Below are positions 22,067 to 51,207 of a stretch of DNA of 64,000 nt, in pieces. Position 1 is the stretch's first letter. Every line of letters begins with the position of its first letter. The notes under the pieces were generated by a model. It worked only from the letters and a program-made list of their open reading frames with translations, was not told the origin of the DNA and did no database searches. The translations under genes and the position numbers were made by a program. Origin of the DNA: Apus apus (taxonomy: Eukaryota; Chordata; Aves; Apodiformes; Apodidae); NCBI RefSeq assembly GCF_020740795.1, contig NC_067282.1:152506858-152570857 (forward strand). Reading direction: 5' to 3'.

Positions 22067-22696
22067 TTTGTGGGAGCTGCGTTGGATTCGTATCATGTGG
22101 GGAAGACCTTGAGATGATGATTTACTGAACTGTTGATTTGTTGGGTCAGGGCATTTTATTTTATTTTTTTCCCGTTGGTTTTTATTTTTGGTTTTCCTCT
22201 GGGACATTGACCCGTTCATAACGTGTGTGTGTGTGAGGGGGAAGACCCCCCCCTCCTCTGGACCTGATGAGAGCTGCTGTCTGCATCCTCCCCCCCCCCC
22301 CCCCCCCCAGAAGTCGCGATCCTTTCCTTTTATCCAACCAGTTTGCCAGAGCCCCTCACAGACTTGAGCTGGGGCAGTTCCTCTTCCCGGCTCCTCGTGC
22401 CCACCCCGCAACCCCCCCCCCCGGGCACAGGCTCTGACGGACAGCAGTGATGGGAGGAAGAGGGACCTTCCCAGCAGGTGAAGCGAAGGAAGGAGGGGTG
22501 TGGGGAACTGTACCTTGTGGAGATGGAGAACGCTCTCCGGGAAGAGGCGCGTGCACAAACACTTTACCGGCAACCCCAGGTGTGCGGGAGTGGCGAGGGA
22601 GCGGCGGGCCGGGTCACATCTGCGCCGATCCTCTGCCTCGTAAAGTAGAACTTCAGATACCCGCTGCAGATTTTTTTGTATCGAATATTAAATAAA
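22067..22696 (+). other. TOMM22 3' UTR and poly(A) signal
   Basis: A canonical AATAAA at 22691-22696 is followed by a GT-rich element (TGTGGTTTTAATAGATGT). The UTR holds a 19-base C run at 22290-22308 that is likely hard to sequence. Confidence 0.85.
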
Positions 22697-22954
22697 TCCA
22701 ACCTGAGCAGTGTGGTTTTAATAGATGTCCTTTAGGGAGGCTCACTTCTTCCAGAGCTGTCGGTGGCTTTGTGGGTGGAGACCCATTTCACAGCTGGTCT
22801 GGCCATGGGTGAAAGAACAGACACGCATCTGTCACCTTCAGGTGGCTGAGGCAGCTTTGCATGGCTTACAGGAGCCCTCAGAGGTGATTCTGCCACTCAC
22901 CAACTGTTGAGGTTCATAACTCCAGTTCCAGTTTTGTAACCAAAGAAAAAAAAA

Positions 22955-25254
22955 TTTATTTTTCCTTTACATACTTGGTTACAGAACAATTCAGCTGAAC
23001 ATACAGAAGTGATAGGACATTTATGTGGAAATGTGTTGGGTTTTTTTTCCATTTTTAATATTTGGTTAAACAAAATACATCTCTGTAAACAAACCCAAGA
23101 CCAGGCTCTAACAAAACCAAACAAGCAAGAAAACAAATGGGGGTTCCCCGCTCCCAACAGGTGGGACTGGACGGGCTTGCCTCTCCAGGCGTGTGATCCT
23201 ACACTTTCCCTTTACCTGAGCAGCTGGATCACACTTGTTCCCCCTCCCCAAGGAAAAGGTGCTGACACAGAAGGAGAGGAAAGTAGCCTCAAAATATTTT
23301 AAAACATCTTTGCATATTGTGCACTGATCCGTTGGCTTGCAGTTCCCATGCTAACAGGGTTTCTCCAAAGTGCGACTTAAATCAGCATAGAAAACATTGC
23401 TGTTGAGATTTATTTTTCCCCTCTTGAAGAAATGGCTTCAAGTCAGGAGCAGAATGCCTGCAGGCTGTGCATCCTGCCTGTAAAGTGTTTCAAAACTCCT
23501 CCAGCTGGTATTGGTCAGTGGAATGTGTTACGAAATAGGACTTTTTATAGAAACGTCAGGTCTTTAAAACCAAAGAGCCGTTTGCCCTCGGCTGTGGGAG
23601 GCTGTGCTCAGAAGGCTGCAAAAAGGTGCTTGCCAGGTGCCCTGGGGTGGGTGAACAGCATCATCCTGTTGTCATGCAGCTTCTGTTCTCTTAGGAAGGT
23701 GCACGTTGTGGTCTCTCAGCTTTGAGCATCCACTTAGGCTTTTGCGGAGCTCTCCAGAGAAAAATAACCAAGAGAAGTTATTACAACCCCTTCTTTTGTA
23801 AGCTCAGATGCCAGTAATGAGACTTGCCTGCACGATGGAGCAGGATCCTTCAAGCTCCTTCACATCCCAGAGATTGTGGCTGAACTGAGACCATGCTGCA
23901 TGTAAAAAAGAGGGAAGCAAACTGCAGCTTGGCCAGGAAGGGCTGAATGTTTCAAAGTCTCATCTAAATTCAGCATTTCCTCCTCCTGCTGTGGAAGGCA
24001 TGACTGATTTACAGCTCGCCCTGGTGACAGGGAAAGAGTTGATGGAGATTCCTCTGAACATCTCCATGCCTAGTAGCTCTTCCCCATGGAAAGGAGAGGA
24101 GGAAAAAGCAATCTGTCCATTAATGGAATGTGTGTCGGCTAACGCTAACAGGGAGGTTGGTTCAACTGCCAGGCCAGGGTCTCTCTAATGCTCAAAGGCT
24201 CTGGTGGACCCTCTGCATGTCCCACGTTACCAGCTAGTAACTACAAAAAGGGCCAAACCTGACTATTATAAAAGCTTTCCTCCTCAGCAGACTTTTCCTT
24301 TGTAACTTTTTATCTTTTGGGACATTTTGCACGACATCTGTGACTGTGAGCTAGACTTCTGGAAGGTACAAGGGAATGAATTCCTCTCAAAACCCCTTAA
24401 GTTTTATTCCTGTCTCTGAGTAGCCCCTGAACAACTGGGCAATCATGCAGAAAACCAAAATAGATACTAAAATAAAAGAAAAAACTCAATGTAGCACAAA
24501 GATACCCAAGCAGACCTCAGCCTCTCTCCAGTCCAGAAACTCGATACTCCTCAATTAGCCTGCGCTTGCTGTCTCCAAATAGCCTCAGCCAGCCACATGC
24601 TGCCCAACCACCACTCAGCACATACATAAATCCCTGGAGACACTGGGGAAGAATCCTCTAGCTACCCAACGAAGTTCTTGAAAGATGACGCTGTTTTTAT
24701 TACTGTTTTCTCATTCCTGGCACAAACCATCCCCAGGAAGCAGAGGGTTGTGCTGAGCACCGTACCATTCCTAGTGTTTTAGAGTGTCCTGAGAGACCCT
24801 AAGGAGTTGCAAACATCTTCACAACAACTTGTTTTGGAGGGACAGACTTGTGAAGAGGCATCAGTGTGCTCCTCCTCAGCAAGCCCTGGAGGGAGCAGTG
24901 TCCCACCATGCTGCCTTGAACAATGTGGGGAAAAAGGAGGCCAGTGGCTTCCAGACACCAAAGCCCAGTTTCAAAGAGAACAACATCTTCCAGCAAGCTG
25001 AAGGACACACACAGCTCATCTGCCTTCCCAACTGAAGTGATTGCCTTCCAGTTTCCTTCGCTCTGCCCTCAGTTCTTCCCCACCCACCACCCCCAATGTC
25101 CTACACCGTTGCCCTATTGCACCAAGGAAGGAAGAGAAGAGCCTAACGAAGGAAGTTCCAGACGAGGAGAGTCAGGGCACCATTATCCAGGTTTCAGACA
25201 CTGGGAGTTCAGTAAAGGGGAAGAGCTGTAGGTGGAGGACAGAGTCACTCTGGG
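22955..25254 (-). other. JOSD1 3' UTR (inferred) with poly(A) signal
   Basis: On the minus strand the first clear AATAAA next to a T/G-rich downstream element is at 22960-22955, giving a 3' UTR of about 2.3 kb. The end then lies about 260 bp from the TOMM22 signal, tail to tail. Another AATAAA near 23408 could serve a shorter form. No repeat is seen inside. Confidence 0.6.
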
Positions 25255-28200
25255 TCACACATCAGCTCTCCAGCTCTGATGTGCTTCCACCTCCTCTGGC
25301 ACCACCAGCAGGAGTTCACAGTTCTTTCCTCTCAGCTGGTGTTTCAAAAATTTCCTGTCATGAAGAGAAACAGGAATAAGCACTGCTGAATGTAGAACTT
25401 CATCACCTTCTACAACTAAATGTAACTAACTCTGCAAACATTACAAGAAACGTCTGGGAAACCCACACATGCCACCTTTAGTCATTTTCTGACAAAAAAA
25501 AAATAAATAGCCCAAATATTAAACTTCATTCAACACACCTCTAAACCAGCAAGTTATTGCAGAATAAGATAAGCATGGCTTTAACCTCAGCAGAGAGGTC
25601 CATGTTGTTCAGGGAGGCTGTGGGTGCCTCATTCCTGAAAAGTATTTGATATCAGGTTGGACGGGACTTAGAGCAGCCTTGTCTAGTGGGAGGTGTCTCT
25701 GCCCATGGCAGGGGCATTCAAACTAGATGATCTTTAAGATCCCTTCCAACCCTAACCATTCTATGCTTCTATGATATAGACACCACTTTCCAATTTTCCA
25801 AGGTGACAAAAAATAGAATTAACTCCAGTAACTATGAAAGTCAAATCCATGTTTTCTCTGCTATCTTCTGTCCCACATTTCCAAAATTCCCCATATCGGA
25901 AGCTCTTATTAATTGCTGCAGAACAGCACAGCCAGGATAAAGTCCACCAGAAGTTCTGCACACCAGTTCCAGAACTGCATTCCTTTATCCCAGAAGTTGA
26001 CAAAAGGCTGACACTGATTTCACCAAGACTTTGGGCACGGTAGGCCCTGCAAATACTGCTGGTATGCAAGCCCCACCTCCTAACAAGTTTAACTGAGGCA
26101 ACAAAGTTGCTAGCAGCCTTTAGAACAGGATGGAAGGCAAGCTGAGGGGTAACTACAAAGTAATTACACCAACCATCTTGTGTTAAAATTGAAGAGGGGA
26201 GTCAAGCCAGAAGCACTTCCATAGGCAGGTGCCTCCCAGCAAGCAGCTGTCACTGCTGTCAGGAAGAAGGCTGCACTTCTCATCTGGAAAGCCTTTTGCT
26301 GGGAACACACGCACATAGATCACTACTAAAGTGGCAAAGGGATGCTGATAGTCTCAGATTGGAGGAGAGGGCAAGGTACTGCACATCTGGTTGCAGGTGT
26401 CGCTCACTAATACCAGACTCGGCCTCTACCTTCATCACTAGTGACAAAGCCAGTCATGTGAGACACAAAGTCAGGCTCTCCTGAGCTCAGGGATCACCAC
26501 TGACAAACGTGTTTTCCGAGCTTCCCACAAATGGGGTATAAATTTAAGTACAGACACAAGAACTTTATTGCTATTTCAGTAGCAATCTTTGCTACGGAAG
26601 GTGGACTGTTGTTTCAACCACCAACACCAGACAGATTCCCCACCTCCAACAGGGCAGGGTTGGAGGAGGAACTGGATACAAAAGAATCCTACCTGAGCTC
26701 ACTTTCACCTCCAATCCACTCTGGCGCCTTGAGTTTGGAGTCGAGGTTGTAGTAGGTGCCTCCCACCTCCCGGACACAGATCCAGTGCTGTCGCTTGAGG
26801 GGGAGCTTCAAGGGGCCCCAGCAAAGGCTGGAGGGCAGGTTCATGATGAAGCCCATCACATTAGACAGGGCAATGACATTAACATCCCTGAAAGAGCGCA
26901 GAAAGTAAGAGAGCAGTAAGGTTATATTCTGGCACTTGTAACTTCGTCTCTTTCTTGTTTTTACAAGCAGAATGACACAGCTGCTCAGTACCTGCGTTTG
27001 TCCCACCAAACTGCCTCATAGCCTTTGGTCTGAAGAGCTGCCATGATCACGTTCACATCATAGTTCCCATTTCCCAGCATGCTCTTCTTGTGGGGTGTCA
27101 CCATGGTGTTGGGAGACAGCCTGCAAACAGAATGGGAGACTGCTCTAGCCAGCATTTGTGGAACTGGTATTCCACAATTGGAAGGGCCTACTTGCTGTGT
27201 AACTTAGAAGCCCATTGTCAGGGTTTTTGTGTTTAAACACAAAAGATCCCTTCCAATCCAAATTATTCCATAATTCCATTCCATGATTCCATTTCCCCTT
27301 ATCACTCAACAAAGGGGCTGAGAGGGCTAAATAACGCATTAAGAGTAACTTTGAAGTAAAAAGCCTCCAAAGATCCTAACTTTCATGTGAAAGAGACCAC
27401 AAAGGAGGAAGCTCTTTCCCCCTGCCTTGAGCTGGCACTTCTGAAGGTTGCTTCCATTATTTTTTTGCACAATTCATGGTTGGACTAGATGCCAGTTTGC
27501 CACTTAGAACAATGGCTATCAAAGTTTCAAGAGTTCAACAGTCAACATCAGCCTTGAAGACTGGATAACGAGAGGCAGGACAGGTTGACTGCAGAAAAGG
27601 TTATTCTCCCCCAGTTCTCCCCACACTGGTAAATGAAAGAATTATTGAGACACAAAGCTGTGAAGATACTTGGCTTTGGGAGCTTTCTAAAGCATTGCTG
27701 TTGCTAAAAGATAAAAAAATAATAATCTGTTGCTGTAGCTATCTGAACAGCTAACCTTGTTGCAAACAAAACTCTTCAGCTTTAATCCATAAGCTTGCCT
27801 GGACATCACTTGTGTTACTACAGCATTTGAAAATTCAGAATCACAGTCCCTGATGTTACACACAAAAATACAAGAGAGCTTTGGCACAAATGCAGGTAAA
27901 GGATGCGAGGCATAAACCATACACACATGTGGCAAAAAAAAACCAACAGAGACACTTTTGTTTTATGTTTCCCCCCTGCTCCCTCTCCCCTAAATTTTGT
28001 AAGGAGGGGAAACAACGAGGGGGTGAATTATTATGAAGGTGACAGACGGGCTTTAACAGCTGGAAGAGCAAGCACAGGGGAAAACTGGGAACAGAGAACA
28101 GCGAGGTCATGCAACACCAACCCAAAGAAAGTCAAGCCTGGGATCAGTCCCACTGTGAATTAGTAAGGACTCCGTTAGTTCTGCTGGCACAAGGTTCAGA

Positions 28201-31200
28201 TGTTTCATACAATCCAAATATCTACATTTCCCCTGCCTCCCCCTCGTGTCAGCTCCATCCCCCCAAACTCCTGATGCTTCTGCATGCTTTTCGCTCAGCC
28301 TTTAGCATAATGCAAGTTCTGCAGGCATATTTCACAAAATGTCTCAGCCCTTCTGCATTCCTCCTCTTTACAACATAAGGCATTTGAGAAGAAAGCAGTG
28401 GATTGAGCAGGAAGTTCCAGACCAACCTAAGCCAGAGAGGCTACAGACAGGTAGGGTTTTGCATCAGCTGTGAAGTTTTCTTGCAGTGCACAAGACCACA
28501 GCTGAATAGCCTGGAAAGTGACTTAATTACAGAAGGGCAAAGAGACCAAAAGAACATGGTAACAGGAAAAGCTATTCAGGCTGTGAGTGACATTATCAGA
28601 GAATCATGGTTTCCAGCCCCCAAAACTCCACTGTATTTCACTAATCACAGAGCTGAGGCTGTAGCTTGTCCCAGCTCTTCCAGCTTAAAGCAAGATCACT
28701 TGGCTACAACTAATTCCTCAAGATCATTGCCTCAACCTATTAACTCTGCTGAGCGCCAGTGAACCAGGAAAGCCTTCCAATTAACAGAGCACGCCCTTTG
28801 GGTTGCACAAGCACCCTCTTGTGGCACTGTTTTCCAGAGAGAAGCTTATATGAGAGCTGAAAGAACACATTTATCTTTGTTCCTTCCCATAACTTTCAGA
28901 GCCGTAGAAGTGAGATGAAGAGACCAGCAGAGGTGACACTCAGAGAACTGGCACCCACAAGCAAACTTTGACCAAGAATTGCCTCAATGTCTCTACTCCC
29001 ACACACCTAAATAGAGTCCATTATTCAACAGCTGGAGGACTCTGATTAGACAAGGAATTAAGTTGATAGCTTAAAGTTTTTTTATCTAGACACTAAGCTG
29101 AGGAAGACTGACAAAGTTGGACAGAAATCCAGGTAATAATCCTCCCAAGCTTTCCAAGTCAGCAACTTTCACCAACTTGTTTGTCTTAACACAACGGGCT
29201 CCAAGATTCCTGTACGCAGTTGTCTTTCCTAATCAGGTCTCAATACACAAACTCCAGTGAAGCAAAGATATTTTGTTTGCATCTCCACGCAACATTTGGA
29301 ACATGCAACCTTATTTCCTGCAGCAAAAGCCAGAGGAACATCAAATAGATATTTCTTGTGTTAGAAGAAAGGAGGAATGACTACAAAACCAGAGCTGGGA
29401 CAAAGTTTTGGCATTCACTCGAGATGATAATCATCAGACCACCCTAGCCTTATGCAACAGCATGCAACAAAAGGGAAACTAATGATTAAGCAATGTGGCT
29501 CAATCATTCTTCAACAGATATCATAAAAGCTACAGAGAGCTTATTTGTGATTTTGTTGCCTTGTCAACACAGAGTTTGAAAATCACACCTTGAAACATCT
29601 TTGTAGCTTATTAAAATATTCATCAGTCCTTTATCAACACACAGAATATTACTAGGCACAGGAAAGACACATGGAAAAGGCATGTATGAAGTGCAACTCA
29701 ATCCACATTGCTTCAAGGCAAGTTGAAGAGCTAGACAAAAGTAATAACCCAACAGAGATGCAAAGGCAGTGGCAATCCTTTTGCATAGCTTATAGCTCAT
29801 ACATTTCTGAGAGGAATTTCCATTAATATTTCCATACTACCATGGGGCTCAATCAGTCTGCGTAACTTGATCAGAATATTAGGATGGAACAACATCAGGT
29901 TGAAATGAAAGACAAATTCACCCTCCCAGGGCAAGAGTTCCAACAAAGTTAACATCCAAGCTCTTCCTTAGAGGTTTCATGCTGTACACTAATTCTCTCT
30001 CACCAAACCAAATGAAAGCCAACTAATTAGATCATCACACTCCTTCTACCACATGAACTGCCTTTGTTTGCTTCAGGCCAATAGCAAGCCATCTGTGATT
30101 CAGATTCTGACAATTGCTGCTCTGGAACAAAACCATAGCATCCCTACACTGGACAAAGAGTGACTTGAGCCTGCCCCGTGCAGCAGCTCCACTTCACCAA
30201 CAGGAATTTCATGTACAACGCTACCATAAACAGTGTTTCAATACAGAATTTGATGTTGTCCACCACCACTTTTTTTTTTTTTTGCCAGAGTTCCACAAAT
30301 CTGCCCATTTTCAGGACAACAACAGGCATGTAGCTCCCTGCTTATTAGCACAGGGTACTGCCACCACCTTGTCCAACAGCACCTGCAAAACTGCTGCCAT
30401 GAGGTGTGATTTCCTACCTGTCACAAGCACAAGATGCTGTCAGCTGCTGGTAGCAGGTAGTCAAATGTCACTTACATGACGTTTACAACATCTGCATATT
30501 AATTACCAGCAGAGTGCCTTTTTCCTATTTGATTACTTAGCTTCAGCAAGGAAAGGTGAACAGAATTTTCAAATGCACTCACAGAAGAATTTCCACAAAG
30601 CATCAAAACAGCATCAAATAAAGCCTTGAGCAAAATAAAAATTATTCTACAGGCAACATTTACCCCAGTAAAATTAAAAAACGCTTTTGTTAATGATCTG
30701 AAGCTGCTGGGAAACATTTAGCAATGCCACAGAAAGTGGGGATCTAGCTACTGAAACTAAATCCAGTTTGACAGAGTAAACAGGGTCTTGGTCCATAGAA
30801 AATAAAAAAACCCTTAATATTTGAAGAGCTTCATGTAACCACTTGTAAAAGGAGCCGTTCATTTGGCAAAGCTCATTTTGAAAAAACTTAGAAGTCTTGC
30901 AGTACTAAATCAGGAAGTTTTTATGATGACCCATTTGTCATTCCTGCTGCCTCCACTCCCCCAAGGCAATCCCAAAAACCGTTATTAACATCAAGACAAC
31001 ACATCTACACGAGGCAGGGTCAAAAATAAGGCAGACGGGTAGAAAACTCATTACAGCGGGTGGGGGAGAAGACAGCAGTCCAACCACATGGCAGCATTTG
31101 CAATAAAGCCTTTGGATCCAAACTGGCAGCCAGAATAGTTTAAGAAACAAGTAAAAAGAGAAAGCATTTCTGGAGGGGAAAAAAAAACAAAACGGGGGGG

Positions 31201-31541
31201 GTGCGTGGATTTAAAAAAGAAGCTACATTCATTTCAAAGCTGTGGCATACTCCGAACCCCTCCTTTGCTCTATTTTCCTCCCCAAATGAGACCTGAAAAT
31301 TCCTCTGAGGAACACAGGACAAAGTGAAGCTAACGCCAGCACAGAGAGTATCCTACCTCTGAAAAATCTCCTGCAGAGTTTCCCTAGTGAAGGCGTTGCT
31401 GTCCTGGAAGACATTGTTGAGGGCATGGAGGGCACACAGCTCCCTGCGCTGCTTCTCATGGTAAATATGCAGAGGTGGCAGCTGGGGTGGCTCTGGTGAT
31501 TCCGATTTGGTCTTGTCCCCTTTCCATGGCACACAACTCAT
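25255..31541 (-). CDS. JOSD1: Josephin-1 deubiquitinase
   Basis: Four coding exons on the minus strand, 31541-31357, 27120-26992, 26887-26693 and 25354-25255, join in phase to exactly 202 residues, the human length. The protein begins [19 protein letters not shown] and carries the Josephin cysteine-protease core: catalytic Cys36 in [14 protein letters not shown], His139 in [14 protein letters not shown] and Asp154 in [11 protein letters not shown]. It ends [23 protein letters not shown]1 is a ubiquitin hydrolase of the ataxin-3 family, itself switched on by mono-ubiquitination, and is linked to the plasma membrane and endocytosis. All junctions are GT-AG. Intron 1 (27121-31356) is the longest. 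A noncoding first exon probably lies in the CpG island near 32.5 kb. A CR1 copy sits in intron 3. Confidence 0.97.
25604..25774 (+). repeat. CR1 LINE 3' end in JOSD1 intron 3
   Basis: Runs from 'gttcagggaggctgtgggtg' through 'ggttggacgggacttagagc' to the CR1 terminus 'cccttccaaccctaaccatt' and a 'ctatgcttctatgat' tail. It lies antisense to JOSD1. Confidence 0.92.
27236..27296 (+). repeat. CR1 LINE 3' tip in JOSD1 intron 1
   Basis: 'agatcccttccaatccaaat' followed by 'ccattccatgattccat' is the last part of a CR1 element with its short tail repeats. Only about 60 bp remain. Confidence 0.75.
27300..31350 (-). other. JOSD1 intron 1, no further gene seen
   Basis: About 4 kb of AT-rich intron. A 14-base T run lies at 30270-30283. 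Short open frames on both strands show no splice context or family motifs. Confidence 0.6.
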
Positions 31542-32577
31542 TTTCGCAGAGGGTGGATGGAGAGTAGGTGGCGAGAAATGAAGGAGGCTGAAGTTTCTTC
31601 CTCCACAGTCACAACAGCAGCCCACTGCCCCTTTCTTTTGCAGGCTCGTGCTGCTTCCAGCTCACAAACCCTCCTCTTGTGCTTCAGTTTATTCAGTAAT
31701 TGCCTCTGATGGCTGGTTTTAAAAACCACATAAAGATCTGCAACATATTTTCCCTCCTTCCCATATCCCATAAAACATAACACTTCCCTCCCCCCACAGG
31801 AAAAAAAAAAGTAAGTCAAAAGATACAAATCCCCTTAGTCTCAATGTAACAGCTGGAATTTATCACATCGCTCCTTTTCTTCCATCTCCTTTGGTCTGTA
31901 GTGTCACTGAAAAGGTACCCAGGGCAGGTAACAAAGAGAGCTCCCCCCCCGCAAGGGTGCCAAGGCAGAGAAGACGAAGCCAGCTTCTGGTGGGAGCACA
32001 GGGTGGTTAAGGACTTATCAGCTGCATTCCTCCATTCCTTTGGGAATGACTGAATCCAGGCAAGAAGATGCCAACAGTTTGGGAAACGAAACCGCTCCTC
32101 GCTAGGCCACAAAAACACCCCAGGTCCAGCCAGGCTCCGGGGAAGGCAATTCCTCAACAAGTCACCCTGCACTCCGACAAAGGGAAGTCTCCGTTAGGGA
32201 CGACAAGAGGCAGCACAAAGCCCGTGGGGGGCGAGGGCAGGGCAGGCAGCACCAGCCCCAAGGCCTGCCTCTCCCCTCCCCACCCCGCGCTCCCACCACC
32301 ACCCCCACCACCGGGGCAGCAGCCCCTCCCCACAGGCAAGGCCCAGCCCCACACCCCCACCCCACCAGCCCCCGAACCCTGAGGAGAAACCCCCGCCGAT
32401 CCGCCCGCCACCCCCGCCAGGCCGCCTCCCTGCCGCCTCGGGGCTCGCCGCCGGGCCGAGGCGCTCGCCCTGCCCCTCAGGAGGGACGCGAGCAGACCCT
32501 CCGGGACCCTCCGGGCCGGGCCGGGCCCCGCCGCCGCCTCACCCGCTGCTCCGCCCCGGCCGCCCCTCCCCACCGGC

Positions 32578-32590
32578 CGCGCATGCGCGC
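32578..32590. promoter_or_regulatory. NRF1-type site, JOSD1 promoter
   Basis: CGCGCATGCGCGC matches the NRF1 palindrome YGCGCAYGCGCR. It lies just upstream of the inferred JOSD1 first exon. Confidence 0.6.
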
Positions 32591-32698
32591 CCCGACCCGC
32601 CCGTACACACACACACACCACCCCGCCCCCCCCCCCCCTCCGCGCGCGTGCCCCGCGGCCCGCCCCGCACGCGCCGGCGCCGCGCGCCCGCCCCCCCC

Positions 32699-32706
32699 TG
32701 ACGTCA
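32699..32706. promoter_or_regulatory. CRE palindrome TGACGTCA
   Basis: A full palindromic cAMP response element lies in the JOSD1-side promoter island, about 110 bp from the NRF1-type site. CREB/ATF binding at such CpG-island sites is well known. Confidence 0.65.
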
Positions 32707-33509
32707 TTCGGGCGGCCCGCGGTGTTGGCGGGAAGGGGAGGGGGTCAGGGGGAGGTGTCGGGAGCCGCTCCCGGGCCCTGCCCCCGCTCCCGCCCCCCGG
32801 GCCCGCCGCCCCGCCGCTGCCCCGCCTCCCGGCCGCAGGCGCTGAGCGCAGGCCCCGGCGTGCGGCTGCGGGCGGGCGCGGGTCGTTCCCGGCCCCGCCG
32901 CGAACGTTGCGGCGCGACTTTTAAGGCGAGTTGAAGTTGCCTGCGCTTCAACTCTTCCCTCCTCCTCGCCCGCTTCGTGCGCGGGAGCGCTGACCCTCAC
33001 GCTGCGAGCGATGAGCCGGGGCGACTGGAGGGTTTTACCGCCTGGTGAATGAATACGAGTCCTCGCTCCGTGCCAGGCTGGCGCTGGTGGCGGCCGAGGA
33101 GCGGCTGCGTGACCCGGCGGAGGAACCGGCCGGGCCGGGCAGCTTCCCCCGCCGCTCCGGGATCACCGGGCAGCCCGCACAGCCCCTCAGCGGGCGGGGC
33201 TTCCTCCTTCCCTCGGCGCTGGCGCCTCCCGGCGGGCCGCGGGGCCTGCACCTCGCGGCCTGCGCGCCGGGGCTCGTATGGCGGGGGCCCGGAGCGGCGG
33301 AGGGGCTTTCGGCCAGGAGCCCAGCGCCTGAGGGGGACGCGGGCCCCTGCGGCCGGCCCCGGTGTCCGATCCCGCACCGGCCCCGGGAGCTGCCGGCCTT
33401 TCCAGCACGGCGTGAAAGCTGCCGGGACCTGTCACCGCCGCGGAGGGCCCGGTTGGGACAGCGGGGCCCGGGGCTCGGAGGGACGCCCGGCGCTCACCTG
33501 CCCCGTCCC

Positions 33510-33883
33510 ATTGGCCCACACACCTGTCCGTGAAAAATCTGCTCGTTCTCATTGGCCAGTCTGAACGGGTACCCGCCCACCAGGGCCGGCCTTGCCGGTT
33601 CCTGGCACGGCTTGGTCCCACCCCCTGGCTTAAGTCCTGTTGTTCGATTGGCCCTGAGGGCTGCCTGTCACAAATGCCAGCTCTCCTATTGGGCAGGGAG
33701 CGCGGGACACGTCGGACGGGCTCTGTTGTCTGTATATATAGAAAACAAGTCGAGCTGGCAGCCCTTCTCCCATTGGCTTCGCGGTCTCCGCGGGGGCGTG
33801 GCCCTGCCTCATGAATAACAATGACCCCGCCCGCCGTTGTCATGGCTACATGCTAATCGCCCGGCTCCCCCGCCGGCGATTGG
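33510..33883 (+). promoter_or_regulatory. Cluster of six ATTGG (inverted CCAAT) boxes upstream of GTPBP1
   Basis: ATTGG occurs at 33510, 33551, 33647, 33688, 33772 and 33879, all in the same orientation, four of them as ATTGGC. Two pairs are 41 bp apart. ATTGG is the NF-Y site. A TATA-like TGTATATATAG lies near 33731-33741 among them. The cluster ends 84 bp before the GTPBP1 start codon, so it likely forms its core promoter. Confidence 0.65.
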
Positions 33884-33966
33884 CTGGCACCGCCTTGGCG
33901 GGCGGGGGGCGGGGCCGCCCCTGCCTCCCCGGGCGAAGGGGCGGGGGGGAGGCCGGGGCAGGGAAG

Positions 33967-51207
<17,241 letters not shown>

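Noticed and set aside
33187-33843. Minus-strand frame of 218 codons in the JOSD1-GTPBP1 island
   Set aside because: Low-complexity GC translation crossing the ATTGG promoter cluster, with no splice context or motif.
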